64,000 nucleotides of DNA from Rhabditoides inermis (Eukaryota > Nematoda > Chromadorea > Rhabditida > Rhabditidae). Where the stretch lies: positions 93,501 to 157,500 of the forward strand of contig CAWZYM010000313.1 of NCBI GenBank assembly GCA_963966185.1. The letters run 5' to 3'. The notes beneath the pieces are model-generated. The model had not been told where the DNA came from. It searched no databases and was given only the letters and a program-made list of their open reading frames with translations. A program made the translations under genes and the position numbers. Shown here in pieces: positions 43,468 through 54,370 of this stretch. Position 1 is the stretch's first letter, and each line of letters begins with the position of its first letter.

Positions 43468-44429
43468 CTGACCGAGAGCCGTGTCCGCGTCGAGTACCAC
43501 CAGCCAGTCTGTCTCCGGCAGGTACACCCGGGCCGAAGCATTTAGTGTACACGCCGGTTGTCGTTCCATCTCTAGTATCGTTACATTGCATTTTGGCGAT
43601 TGTCGTTATTGCGAAGCACGGTCAGAGCCCATTCCACGACCGCAGTTTCGCAAACCGCCGCTCAGCCCCGCCTACCGTGGCCCCGCCCAGACAGAGAGAA
43701 ACTGGCACTCGACTCGCAGCTTCCCGCCATCTGCCGGAACGTCACTCTGTAGGTTTTCTTGAAGGGATGAGAATGAGAATTTTCATCTCGATTCAAGTAA
43801 CAAATGACAAAGTATTTAAGAGATACTGTAATCAAATTTATATTGATATGTTTTGTTTAGTAAGATTGTACGTTGAAACTGTGCACTGTTCGCCATTACG
43901 CTCCGCCCCTCGCCTCACTCTCGCTCCTCCCGCCCCTCCCCTATCGATCGATTCTCTTTATCAATGCGTTATCGCTCTCCTCTCTATCATTTTTTTCTGT
44001 TATTCATTCACGTTAAAGGTATATGTCTGAACTAGAATGAGTTAGATAATCAATATTCGTCTTTCAACCACCGTTGATCAATGGATGATCCGGAGTATTA
44101 CCTCGATTTCCATGCCCAACTCAATGAGCAGCGACGGTGTGTGGAGTGTTGTGTTGTTGTGTATTCATGTGTATGTACTCATTTCAGTGCGAGTGACATG
44201 TGTGATGTGAAGATCATCTCCCGAGGCAACGACACCGGCAAGGGAAACGAGGTGAGCGAGTGTGGGTACAATGTTTGTGATTTGGAATGTTTGTATCGCT
44301 GGTATGGTTTCAGTTCATGGCTCACATGAATGTTCTGTCGGCGGCGTCTCCGCATTTCAAGCGCGTCTTCCACTCGGATTTCAAGGAGGCCATCGTTGGA
44401 GAGGTCAAGCTGGTCAGTTATCTATGATT

Positions 44430-46236
44430 ATGAGTGATAGACATTTATCTCTAATCGAAATAATGTGAGAAACGGAAGCAAAACATATGATAATAACAAC
44501 ATACAACAGCACAAATACGAATCGGTCACCGGAAGAATCAAGGGATGGGTAAAGATGAGTGAGATACCGCGCGGCGCAAAGAGAAGTGTTTTATACCGGA
44601 TTCCATAGGACAGGGGACGGGACGGTGCGGACAAAGGACGGTGCATGTGAGCAGGACAAAAGTGACATCGGTGCATAAGAACATAATAGGTGTGAGATAG
44701 ATATATAGTTATAGTTGGTGAATAGTATACAAGTCAAAGTTACTCAAGGCAGTTTTAAAAGCGGAAAGTGATGAGCAACCCACTACAGTATCCGGGAGCT
44801 CATTCCATACCCGCACTACTCTTACCGCAAAACTACCGTATACTTACCCGCAAGTTGGAGACGGTAGACTTCCTCAGCTGACGCCGATTCGGACGTCTTC
44901 CGCTCTGGCGCGATGGTGGAAGCAACTGGAGAATACCACTCAGCTCTCCAGACTCCATGCCCGCTAGTATCCTAAAACAGAATATAAGATCGAGTTCAAT
45001 GCGGCGATACTCAAGAGACCGCATTCCGAGGATCGCGAGTCTCTCTTCGTATGCCATATCGAAAGCGGGATAACCTAGCTTAAGGAGAGAGAACTTACTA
45101 AACCTATGCAGCACATCTTCAATCTGTGCAATGTCACCCTTTTGGGAAGGGGACCACACGACCGAGGCATACTCTAGAATGGGGAGACAATAGGTATTAA
45201 ACAAAATAGAATAAGTAGACAGCGAGGGAAATGAACAAGAGGCTGTGATAAGATACGAGATGCGATTTGCCTTCTTAACAATCTTAGAAATGTGTGCACG
45301 TGGGGAGAGATCAGGGCTAATTTCTACACCAAGGTCGCTTACCGAATCAGTTACCTTCTGTAGCTCTACACCTGAAAGGAGGAGAGGGCAATCGTGACGC
45401 ATTTTGATCTGCAGGTGCCGGCTCTTAGCCGAGGAGACCGACATTTGCCAGATTTCTGACCAGCGGTCAATCTCCCCAACGTCCTGACCCAGCACCCAGA
45501 AATCAATCATAGGATCTACAATAGCGCGACTGACTTTGAGATCATCTGCATACATGAGTGCATCAGACTTCAAGTTGTCAGTAATGTCGTTGATGAAAAT
45601 GAGAAAGAGAGGGGGGCCAACTACACTACCTTGAGGCACACCAGAGGGACAGGAGAGAGATGAGGAGACAGAGTTCCCGTTCTTGACGACGAAGGTGCGC
45701 GAGGAGAGATAGGAAGAGAACCAAGCAATCAGGATTATTGCAGATACCGTATGCCTTGAGCTTATGCAAAAGTAGTGGGTGGGAAACTGAATCGAACGCC
45801 TTGGCAAAATCGATATACACTGCATCAACCTGATCACCATTTGAAATAGAATCACACCAGAGAGATATACAAAGGGATAGTTGGGATGTAGTAGAGTGTT
45901 TTGGAAGAAAACCAAATTGGCGGGTACAGAAGAGAGATTGGGAGAGAAGATGGGATAATAACTTATCTTTGATACAATATTCCATGAGCTTGCAGAAGCC
46001 GGAGACGAGGGAAATGGGGCGGTAGTTGGAGGCGAGCTTGGCGTCCCCCTTCTTGTGGATGGGATTCACCACGGCTTCCCGCCACGCACTAGGAACGGAT
46101 TCAGTTATAAGAGACAAATTAAAAAGTTTGACTAGCACTGGAGCAATCGATGGTTCTACTCGTTTTATGAAAAACGTTGGGATACCCTCGGGAGTGGATG
46201 CTAGGGTAGATTTTAGATGTTTGAAAGCGCTAAGAA
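44430..46236 (-). mobile_element. 5'-truncated LINE inserted in Kelch C intron 3
   Basis: The minus strand encodes most of a reverse transcriptase: HKKGDAKLASNYRPISLVSG, VYIDFAKAFDSVSHPLLL, then after a frameshift near 45720-45760, GVPQGSVVGPPLFLIFIND and the YADD box (MYADDLKV). The C-terminal domain follows to about 44833. The endonuclease is missing. Intron 3 sequence of copies A/B resumes at about 46237 (TTGTTATAATTATCATGTTTAG), defining the insertion. Dead copy; jockey/CR1-like type inferred from motifs. Confidence 0.8.
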
Positions 46237-47305
46237 CAAGGAGATTTGTTATAATTATCATGTTTAGGACATGGACACTGATATTGTGGAGTTCCTTCTG
46301 GAGTACATGTACACCTCCAAAGCTGAGATAGGCAAGTTTATAGCGATTTGTACATTGTGATGTTCTCTTTCAGACGAGTCGATCGCGTCTCGCCTTCTCC
46401 CGGAGGCTGCTTATCTTCAGCTGGATAGACTGAAGGAGCGATGTGCCAAGTGAGTGATTCGAGACAGGCCGAGAGGTCAATGGGTGTTGCAGGTTCCTAC
46501 TGGCTAGTGTGACTTCTTCGAACTGCATTGGTCGTTCGCTGGTCTCTATACCTGTGAAAAGATGAAGGAACTCGCATGGAAGATGATGTGCCGCAACTTT
46601 GAGTAAGTATAGTTCATTCATTCGACTACTATTCATGCTCTAGTTCTCTGATCGATACTCTCGAGTTCTTCGGTCTTGACAAAAAGGATCTCCTCTCTCT
46701 TCTCGCAGGTATAAACAACTCCAATAGAAGAATGTTCTTCCACTTCGCCTTCCAGACGAGTCCCTCCGCTGTCGGGAGTCGAGTGTGTTTTCTGGAGTGT
46801 GCAACTGGGTGCGGGCCGATCCGGAAAACAGGAAGCAGCACATGAAAGAGTAAGTCTCATCTCCTTATTCAATCTCACTCGTCACAGGCTCTTCTCGCTT
46901 GTTCGCCTCTCGTGTCTGAAGAAGGACTATCTGGTGGACACTGTTGGCAAGGAACCTCTAGTCACTGAGGACAAGGAGTGCTATCAAATATACAACTACT
47001 GTCTTGAGGTAGTTTATTATTCTCATTCAGTCGCTTTATTCTATTATTTGTAATGATAATGGGTGTATTTTGAAGGATATTGTGGTAAGGGGGCCGCGTC
47101 CGTCCCGCGACCGTGGATTGAAGATGACTTGGAAGGCGAGCGGGGAGTGGACGGATGGACCGCAACTGGGTGTGAGCATGTGAGATCGTGTTGTGCGCCC
47201 TTGTATAGATCGTATATCTTTCCAGGAATCCTTGCTCGTCCGTCGTATTCGACGACAAGATCTACTGTGCCAGCAAAGAGAACCACGTAGCTGTTCTCTC
47301 GAGTT

Positions 47306-47372
47306 ACCGTATACCGCTTACAGACAGACGGACAGGGCGTTTTCTATATATTAGGATTAGGATATATCTTAC
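47306..47372 (+). repeat. 65-bp repeat, copy 1 (second copy at 63924-63990)
   Basis: Identical stretch from AGTTACCGTATACCGCTTAC to AGGATTAGGATATATC in both places; a diverged piece (GGACAGGCCGTTTTCTATAA) is at about 62523-62552. In copy C it sits where exons 12-16 were lost. Confidence 0.8.
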
Positions 47373-47585
47373 AGGTTCGTGGTTACCTGGGCGCGACGGT
47401 GTGTGATGGTCCAATCGTGATCGCCGGTGGATACAACGGAGTTCAGAATCTGAACTCGAATTATAAGTAAATAATTCAATAGTTTGCTGTTTTATACGAA
47501 AAATCTATTGTCACAGGTACTGTACGCTATTGGCGGCTATTATACGCCCACCTCCGTGGAGATGCTTCGTTTCGAGGAAGAGTGA

Positions 47586-49180
47586 AGGAAGAAAGAACTA
47601 GTAGAAACAGGGAGATGAGGTTCTCGATTATTCCTGATCTCATTGATATTCGTTGTGTTGAGATCCAAGCATTTTGTCCGAATACATCTTTTCACACATA
47701 CTCAGTGTACAGTTCATCCCATATCTGCCGTCAGTGCTGTAAATCTAAAACATAGTAAATAAATTCAGCTGTCCACTCCTAATAAGAAGTTACAGAGAAT
47801 CTTTTTTCTGAGCGATTGTTTCTCAACGATTGTTGCGATTGTTGCGCATTCGCTAGGTCTCAAACCTTTTATTTAGTACGGATTCCGTCCAAATTATTTG
47901 TACCTTACAAATAATTTTCAATTTCGAGAAATTAGCATAATCGGTCGCAATTCCTTGATCCGATTCCAATTTACTGACGGTCTGCCTTGGAATGACGCGG
48001 CGGGACCATTTCTAATGTGCGGGGCTTAAGACTAGTCTCAGTCGCTGCTCCGATCATCGATCTGCTGATCAGCTGTTTTCGACGTTCTTACTGATTTATG
48101 ATATTGTTAGTATATTCTGTCTCCTGTTGTGCATTAATTGTCCGTACTACATACATGATTGTACGTGCTTGGCTCGTGGATTACTCTAAAACAGTATGTA
48201 CTTTTTTCAAAAGTTTTTTTTTCATTGTGATCATCTCTGTCTTCGTTCTTGTGAACTGCTTCCATCTGTTCTACCCAGCGTTGAATTATGCGAACACTTC
48301 ACACGTGTTTATATATCGTGCATTGGTGAATTGATGTTCAGTGAATTCACTTGTTTTTTATCACTGTTCTGCAGGAGTATCGATTGTCTACTGCTGCCAA
48401 CATCCTCTCCTCTCTCCGCCGCGCGGCCTCTCCAAACTACATACAAACCGACCATGCTACCCCAAACATATGTTTTTTAAGCTCCGTTGTTTGTTGATAA
48501 ACAATGTTGTTGATAAAAAGCTACTTACTTCATACTGTCACCAACTCGATAGGAGGGACAGTGTGAGAGAGGGCGAGTGAGTGAGAGATAGAGAGAGAGA
48601 GAAAATAAAAGAAAGGAGAGAGAGAGGACATTTGTTTGAATATGCTTCATAATTGAAGTAGTGAACTGGGATTAGAATACCAAACTTTCTAAAAACGCTC
48701 ACATAAACATGAAGCATGTGATCCGAAATACATGCAACATGCAGTGCGTTGACCCCGCTTTCTCTCTCTTTCCTCTTACTCACTTCCACCAAATCGGCAG
48801 ATATGTGACCCAGAAAATATAAATTGGTCCCGTCACGCTGATGAAACGTAAAAGTGAGAGGGTATCAAAATGAAGGGCTTGGCCACTTTCCCCGGAGATC
48901 TTCTTGATAGTCAAATTCAGTACTCACGTGCTTTGCGCCACGATCGTCAACAATGTCTTCTTATTGTAGTTGCTCTTTCCTTCCAAAGCAAATATCGTTA
49001 ATAACGATTCGTTATCATTCGATAGTTTTTGGTGACGGAGGGAATGCAATACTTAGAAGAGAGAGAGAGAGAGATCTCGCAGGCGAGCTTCTTGCCGTGT
49101 TCCATCCGCGTCGTCGTGACGAACACGTGTAGTGATGTGGCGATGGTTGAAACGCAGAGTTGCCACAAGCCTCTCCCAAT
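47586..49180. other. Intergenic, no gene supported
   Basis: An open frame at 48098-48334 is hydrophobic but lacks family features. GA tracts occur near 48585 and 49060. A minus-strand stretch near 48800-49130 looks faintly coding but could not be assembled. Confidence 0.3.
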
Positions 49181-49237
49181 GCAGAGTGACTACTAAGTGA
49201 CTACTGACTCGCCAGTAAACAACCGAGGAGAAGAACC
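49181..49237 (+). repeat. Duplicate of BTB-gene last exon and 3' UTR, left part
   Basis: Matches 23843-23887 (GCAGAGTGACTACTA, then CGCCAGTAAACAACCGAGGA). The copy continues on the far side of the LINE at 54226-54370, so the LINE inserted into a duplicated 3' UTR. Confidence 0.8.
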
Positions 49238-49246
49238 GTCAGCCGG

Positions 49247-50086
49247 ATGTCCCTACCGGCCGAGGACCCTCCTCGATGTTGTGTGGGTTGTGACGCACGA
49301 ATTCAAGCTCTTATGAAGGACATGGAAACGATGAAGAGATCCTTCGATTCCGTACACGCCGACCTGCTGAAGAAGATCCAGTACTTGGCCTCCAAGTCTG
49401 GCGCTACCGAGAAGACATATGCCAAAGTCGCCGCTACCTCGCCCGCCCCGCTCGCGACTCCTATCTCAGTGTTCGATGCGGACAACGTGGATCTGGTGAT
49501 GTCGCGAGTTCCCCGCGACTTTGAGTACGAGAAGTTCGTTTCGTCGGGAGAACGCGAAAAGGAAAGAGTGAACGAAGGACGAGACTCTCGACTCGTTATT
49601 GTCGCGCGTCCGGAAGATGAAAAAGAAACCGAAGAGACTCTGTTGGCTGTCGTGCACTCTGCATTGGATGACGCCGGTATCCCCAAGGAGAACGTGATCA
49701 AGGCTGTCCGCCACCCGATCGAGAAGGACCCGAAGAAGTCTGGAGCGCGCCCCATCAAGCTGTACCTTCGCGATGACGTCACCTCTGATCGTCGCCAGAA
49801 GCTGAAGGAAGCTCTATCTCGTGCCAAGCTGGGTCTCTTCTGCCGCGACGACATCGGTTATATGGATAGGCGTAGGGATAGTTTCCTTAGGTACTACTGT
49901 CGTACTGTGAATGATCGTTCATTGTTCCAGTGGTATTTCGTGCGCGATCTGAGCGTGCATGCTGTTCCCAGGAGGCGCGGTCGGGCCCACCATTCGAACC
50001 GGGAGAGAAAGCCAGGCGATGTGAAGACTGAGGTGGGTGGGAAAAGCGATACCGGAAATGTGCCGGTTGCTTCCGCAAATCACTAA
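49247..50086 (+). CDS. LINE ORF1 protein (279 aa)
   Basis: A CCVGCD motif (about residues 9-14) precedes a coiled-coil-like segment (ALMKDMETMKRSFDSVHADL), a central basic/acidic domain and an Arg-rich C-terminus. ORF1 proteins of this type bind element RNA; that role is inferred from position. The stop codon overlaps the ORF2 start as TAATG. No zinc-knuckle repeats. Confidence 0.75.
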   Translation: MSLPAEDPPRCCVGCDARIQALMKDMETMKRSFDSVHADLLKKIQYLASKSGATEKTYAKVAATSPAPLATPISVFDADNVDLVMSRVPRDFEYEKFVSSGEREKERVNEGRDSRLVIVARPEDEKETEETLLAVVHSALDDAGIPKENVIKAVRHPIEKDPKKSGARPIKLYLRDDVTSDRRQKLKEALSRAKLGLFCRDDIGYMDRRRDSFLRYYCRTVNDRSLFQWYFVRDLSVHAVPRRRGRAHHSNRERKPGDVKTEVGGKSDTGNVPVASANH

Positions 50087-52860
50087 TGAATAATCCAGCA
50101 GAAAAATATTTTAGTCTATTTGTCAGTAATATAAGAAGTTTCAAAAATTCAATGCATGTAATCACTGCGTCTCTCTCGTCACTTTCCACAATAGGGGTTT
50201 TGACTGAAACTTGGATACGTGACGAAAAGTCAATTCCAATTTTCCACCGGCGCGTTTCTTACGCTGCTTGTCGGTCTGACCGACGCGGTGGAGGTGTTCT
50301 TATTAGTGTCCCATCAAACCTAGGTTCCACTCTACTTTCAAAATGTAGTACGTCTGATCTCGATGCGGTTGCAACTAAGATTACGTTTCCAAGTGGTGAA
50401 AAAGTTATTGTCATTGGGGTATACAGACATCCACGAAGCACGACAAATTTCATATCACAACTAGAGTCGTTCATTGCCCGACTTACCATAGATAGCCCTA
50501 TAATAATGAGCGGTGATCTAAACTTTCCTGGTATAAATTGGGAAACTCTAGCTAGTTCAGACAGCAAGTCACAAGACTTTCTAAACTATTGTAGCAGTAT
50601 GGGACTTAGACAACTTGTTGATTTTGAAACTCGCGAAAACAACATACTTGATCTTATTTTAACCAACGATTCATCGTTTATATTTAACGTGAAACCATCT
50701 ATTCAAATTAGCGATCATTTATCTATTGAATGTGATTTAAATTTGAAAACGCAACAACGCGATACACAACTTTCTTCTCAAGTATTTGTGGACTACCGCA
50801 AGGGAGATTATACCGCAATGTGTCATGACCTCGCAGCTGTTGACTGGGTTTCAATTTTCTCAAATTGTTCTGATATAGACGAAAGGTACAATAAATTCAT
50901 CCAACACATTCAAAATTCAATAGATTTACGTGTCCCAAAACGAACAGTCTCAAGCGCGAAGAAATTTCCCAAGTGGTTACAAAAAAAGAAACTTCATATT
51001 CGGAACTTGTATGATATTCAAAAACGAACTCGGGATCCAAGACATATAGACGCTTATAAAAATGCTACGAAACAATACAAAAAAGACGTGCGTTGCTATT
51101 TTATAGAACGAGAGCGCAACATTCTCAGAACTGCTTCACCAACGGGTTACTGGAACTACATCAAAAATAAAACGTCTGAAAAATCCGATATTCCCAACAT
51201 TTCGGATGGTTCTCGTTCAGTTTCTGATGATTTTGAAAGAGCGCAACTTTTCAATAAGCAATTTTCAGATGTTTTCATTCGCGATAACAATGCCGAATTC
51301 TCAGTTACAGACAGAACAAGGGCGAAGTTGCTCGATTTTGACTTGGAACCCGACAGAGTTTATGAATATCTAAAACGTTTCAAAAGAAAATTATCATGTG
51401 GACCGGACGGCATTCCAAGTATTGTACTTCAGTCTTTGGCACTCGTTTTGGCTCTTCCTCTATCTATCTTATACAAGGAAACCCTAAGTACTGGAAATAT
51501 GCCACAACTGTGGAAACAATCCATAGTAGTTCCGGTTCACAAAAAGGACAATCCATCATTGGTAACAAATTATCGTCCGATATCTCTTACATGTACAAGC
51601 TGTAGGGTGTTTGAGAGGATACTTGTATTCGAAATGCGCACTCACTTATGGGCAAATAATCTCATATCCCCACAACAACATGGTTTTCTCAATGGACGGT
51701 CAACCATTACGCAGATGGTTGATTATGTTTCATATAAGAAAGAGCTCGGAAAAAATAGAATCGTTGACAGCATTTACCTGGATTTAGCTAAAGCTTTTGA
51801 TACTGTATGTCATCGAAGATTATTGCAAATCTGCGAATCCTACGGGTTTGGTGGTGATCTTTTGCGATGGTTAACAAATTACTTGATTGGTAGACAACAA
51901 CGAGTACGGATAAATGATTCGCTGTCTGACTGGCTAGAGGTTCTGTCTGGTGTGCCTCAGGGAAGTGTGGTTGGTCCCCTTTTGTTCCTGCTGTATGTGA
52001 ATGACATCGGAGATTTTATTGAAAACTGTCATTTTCTGATGTATGCTGATGACTTAAAACTATATCTTTCCTCTGGTACACCAGGTTTCGAAATAAAACT
52101 TGAATTAGCCCTACATGTTATCTCGAATTTCTTCAAACATAGGCAGATGACACTTTCAGTTTCCAAGTGCGAATGTATGCATTTCGGAAAACAGAATCCA
52201 AAGAAAACCTATACATGCGAAGGGCAGTCTTTACGATCAATCACTAACATCAGAGACTTAGGTATTCAATTGAACTATGATCTAGACCCCTCAAGTCATT
52301 TATCGAAACAAATACGAAAAGCTTCCGCTTTATCAACTCTTGTTCCCAAAACCTTCTCTTATTCTCAAGACCTATTTAAAAACTTCTATATGTACAAAAT
52401 ACGACCCATACTAGAGTATGGTAGTGAAGTCTTATGTCATATGAATATATCATGTTGTAACGATCTTGAAAAAGTGCAACGAAAATTTACAAAGGCAATT
52501 TTACCTAAGATGTGCTATGTGGATAGATTACGTGTTCTTGATCTAGAGACATTGTTTTTGAGGAGAATGATAAACAATTTGTCACTAGCGCATAGCTACA
52601 TTCATGGTCACATTAAAGCAGATAATCCTTTCACTGTAGCAAGCACAGCTTCGAGATCATACAGAACACGTTCGAATGGTCTCAAATTACTCACAAACGC
52701 AAAAACTACTGTAGAACAATCATTTTTAACATACACAGTCGTTAATGTTTGGAATTCACTTCCAAGTTACGTGGTCTCTGTTCATGAAAAACCCCTATTC
52801 CGAAAGAAACTAAATTCTCTTTCGAAAAGTACACGTGTAAAGAGGAGTGGTTTGTTTTGA
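50086..52860 (+). CDS. LINE ORF2: endonuclease and reverse transcriptase (924 aa)
   Basis: An AP-like endonuclease lies at about 10-215 (LTETWIRDE, GVYRHPRS, GDLNFPGINW, SDHLSIECDL). The RT lies at about 440-700: CGPDGIPSIVL, PVHKKDNPSLVTNYRPISL, YLDLAKAFDTVCHRRLL, SGVPQGSVVGPLLFLLYVND and the YADD box at about 652-655. The C-terminal region includes RPILEYGSEV. All catalytic motifs are present with no frameshift, so the enzyme may be active. Its last codons lie in the left arm of an inverted repeat. Confidence 0.9.
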   Translation: MNNPAEKYFSLFVSNIRSFKNSMHVITASLSSLSTIGVLTETWIRDEKSIPIFHRRVSYAACRSDRRGGGVLISVPSNLGSTLLSKCSTSDLDAVATKITFPSGEKVIVIGVYRHPRSTTNFISQLESFIARLTIDSPIIMSGDLNFPGINWETLASSDSKSQDFLNYCSSMGLRQLVDFETRENNILDLILTNDSSFIFNVKPSIQISDHLSIECDLNLKTQQRDTQLSSQVFVDYRKGDYTAMCHDLAAVDWVSIFSNCSDIDERYNKFIQHIQNSIDLRVPKRTVSSAKKFPKWLQKKKLHIRNLYDIQKRTRDPRHIDAYKNATKQYKKDVRCYFIERERNILRTASPTGYWNYIKNKTSEKSDIPNISDGSRSVSDDFERAQLFNKQFSDVFIRDNNAEFSVTDRTRAKLLDFDLEPDRVYEYLKRFKRKLSCGPDGIPSIVLQSLALVLALPLSILYKETLSTGNMPQLWKQSIVVPVHKKDNPSLVTNYRPISLTCTSCRVFERILVFEMRTHLWANNLISPQQHGFLNGRSTITQMVDYVSYKKELGKNRIVDSIYLDLAKAFDTVCHRRLLQICESYGFGGDLLRWLTNYLIGRQQRVRINDSLSDWLEVLSGVPQGSVVGPLLFLLYVNDIGDFIENCHFLMYADDLKLYLSSGTPGFEIKLELALHVISNFFKHRQMTLSVSKCECMHFGKQNPKKTYTCEGQSLRSITNIRDLGIQLNYDLDPSSHLSKQIRKASALSTLVPKTFSYSQDLFKNFYMYKIRPILEYGSEVLCHMNISCCNDLEKVQRKFTKAILPKMCYVDRLRVLDLETLFLRRMINNLSLAHSYIHGHIKADNPFTVASTASRSYRTRSNGLKLLTNAKTTVEQSFLTYTVVNVWNSLPSYVVSVHEKPLFRKKLNSLSKSTRVKRSGLF

Positions 52861-53190
52861 TCTAATTCAACAAAAGCACATGCATAAAATCTCTTCGCAG
52901 CTGACTAAAATTTCAAAACAAACCTGCTCTTTCGAACGATGTTTTAAAACTCTAATTGTTTTCTTGTTAGCATGTTGAGTTCAGGTATTCAGGATACTGT
53001 TAATCCCAACAAGTAACTTGCAACAAAATGTATGACACGATTATAGTGCATACTATATTTTTCATCGATCAGAAAGAGCAGGTTTGTTTTGAAATTTTAG
53101 TCAGCTGCGAAGAGATTTTATGCATGTGCTTTTGTTGAATTAGATCAAAACAAACCACTCCTCTTTACACGTGTACTTTTCGAAAGAGAA
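52815..53190. repeat. 118-bp perfect inverted repeat in the LINE 3' region
   Basis: 52815-52932 is the reverse complement of 53073-53190, with a 140-bp spacer. The left arm includes the ORF2 C-terminus and stop codon. Confidence 0.9.
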
Positions 53191-53582
53191 TGGATGTCCT
53201 TTTCTCAAATTTCGAAGAAATTGTTTTTCAGGTTGATGTGCCAAACATGTTATGTATACATATTCGAAACTTTAGAAAACGTATCCTGAATATGGAAACG
53301 CACTGCTTTGTCGAATCGCTCGTGCGCCTGCCAATGCCAGTCTCTCATTGACACGCGCTATTTCGCGTCTCTCTCTCTCTTACCCACTCACTCCGCTCCG
53401 CACACTCCCCTCCCCCCACAGTTTTCGCGCCAAAACTGGGGCGGTGGCCTGGACGGCGAGCCGACACGAGAGTGGGTGAACGAAGGGCGGGGCATGCGCT
53501 CAGCCAATCAGAGTGCGCACGCAAGAGAGCCGAGCGACCAATGAGCGCAAAGTGCAGTGGGCGGAGCTTACGTGATGCACAC

Positions 53583-53613
<31 letters not shown>

Positions 53614-53616
53614 GTC
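53583..53616. repeat. (CGC)n trinucleotide run
   Basis: CGTCGTCGCCGCC... for about 34 bp, in the LINE 3' region. Confidence 0.8.
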
Positions 53617-54225
53617 GTAAACACGTTTAGTGGCAAAGCGGGAGAGAGCAAGAGAGGGCGGTTTTTGGATGCCGCAACCGATATTGGTTTCACGAATCAT
53701 ACTCATAGGTCTTACAAAGTGATATTCTAACAAATAACGCACACTAATTAAGTATATTGTATTAGAATAGAGAAATCGTGTGTGCCTTGGGAGTGGCGTG
53801 TTGCGCGCGTCACAGCTCAAAACAAACGGGCGCCGCTGCGCGCCGCCCCTAATGATTTAATAAACTTCCATAGTAAAAACGGAACAATTTCAACACTACT
53901 TTGTATAAATGATCCAACCAGGTTCTAGGTAATCTTAACTAAAATATGAAGCTGGATTATTCATTTAGTGAGAAGTGGTGGCAAACGGCATAACCTGGTC
54001 CGTTTTCCTCACTCTCCTCTGTCCCATATCGAGTGGCGAGACTTCGTCTTTCCGCATAGATCACGTTTAAATACTGATCTCTGGAAAGCGTAGTTGTACC
54101 GGGTCGACGGGGGTCTGTCAACGTCGACAAGAGCTGCTTACACTCTCTTTTCGTCATGTTGTATTTCTCTCTGTGTACCCCCCCACATGCACTATGAATA
54201 AACATATTATTATTATTATAAGAAA

Positions 54226-54370
54226 AGAAGAACCAAGTATCAAGAATACTCACTTAGCATCAGACAAGAAAATGTACATTCGATAGTAGATTAGATTATC
54301 ACCACTAGCATGCATAGTGTAAACATTTTGAGAAAGAATAAAGATTGTGGAAACAAGTTGCTCCTCGTCT
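54226..54370 (+). repeat. Duplicate of BTB-gene 3' UTR, right part
   Basis: Continues the copy begun at 49181 (AAGTATCAAGAATACTCACT, TAGCATGCATAGTGTAAACA, AATAAAGATTGTGGAAACAA). It diverges from the original near 54371. Confidence 0.85.

Larger units (their letters stand above)
40660..43640 (-). pseudogene. DUF273-like (glycosyltransferase-like) nematode gene relic
   Basis: Exon-like pieces appear in order on the minus strand: LRNNDNRQNAM (about 43640-43590), YLPETDWLVVLDADTALG (about 43530-43478), NVIFYERGVFNWEIAARNYI (to about 43222), FQIRNTSYSLDLVAYGASWE with SGSDSGVLHH (about 43150-43030), AIHELDHCLSIWERARSYEE (about 42735-42540), TMLHGMKSNDVGVNGWDSPF (about 41040-40972), then EVGYAGWEWRPNKRF and WHLANYEKREDNYPNK (to about 40662). 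The DAD motif, FY(D/E)R..NWEI and GSD.G.LH are hallmarks of DUF273 proteins, putative Golgi glycosyltransferases. A TAG interrupts the exon at about 43300 (NYCT*EWIDD), and a 0.9-kb CCCTCT array splits a duplicated exon piece. No start codon was assigned. Probably a pseudogene. Confidence 0.6.
44081..47585 (+). pseudogene. BTB-BACK-Kelch pseudogene, copy C
   Basis: Exons homologous to copy B: 44081-44136, 44188-44251, 44314-44412, 46268-46331, 46374-46449, 46493-46602, 46644-46708, 46756-46849, 46888-47008, 47076-47179, 47226-~47305, a partial exon 17 at ~47376, and last exon 47517-47585. Defects: intron 3 holds a LINE fragment; exon 6 lacks 7 nt (110 instead of 117), breaking the frame; exons 12-16 are missing and replaced by a 65-bp repeat; the 5' acceptor reads TTTCAA instead of TTTCAG. 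Intron 4 has a GC donor (46332-46333), as in copy A. Non-functional. Confidence 0.85.
49238..54225 (+). mobile_element. Apparently full-length two-ORF LINE (CR1/jockey-like)
   Basis: The element carries ORF1 (49247-50086), ORF2 (50086-52860), a long 3' UTR with a hairpin, and a 3' end of AATAAACATATTATTATTATT. It is flanked by the 9-bp direct repeat AGAAGAACC (49229-49237 and 54226-54234). The surrounding sequence is a split copy of the 3' UTR at 23843-24030, giving an independent empty-site comparison. Both frames are uninterrupted. Confidence 0.8.

Noticed and set aside
48098..48480. Membrane receptor (hydrophobic open frames)
   Set aside because: Only about 79 and 94 codons, no conserved motif, no supporting exon structure.
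48785..49130. Minus-strand gene with phrases such as MEHGKKLACE
   Set aside because: Exon borders could not be joined consistently and no family was recognised.
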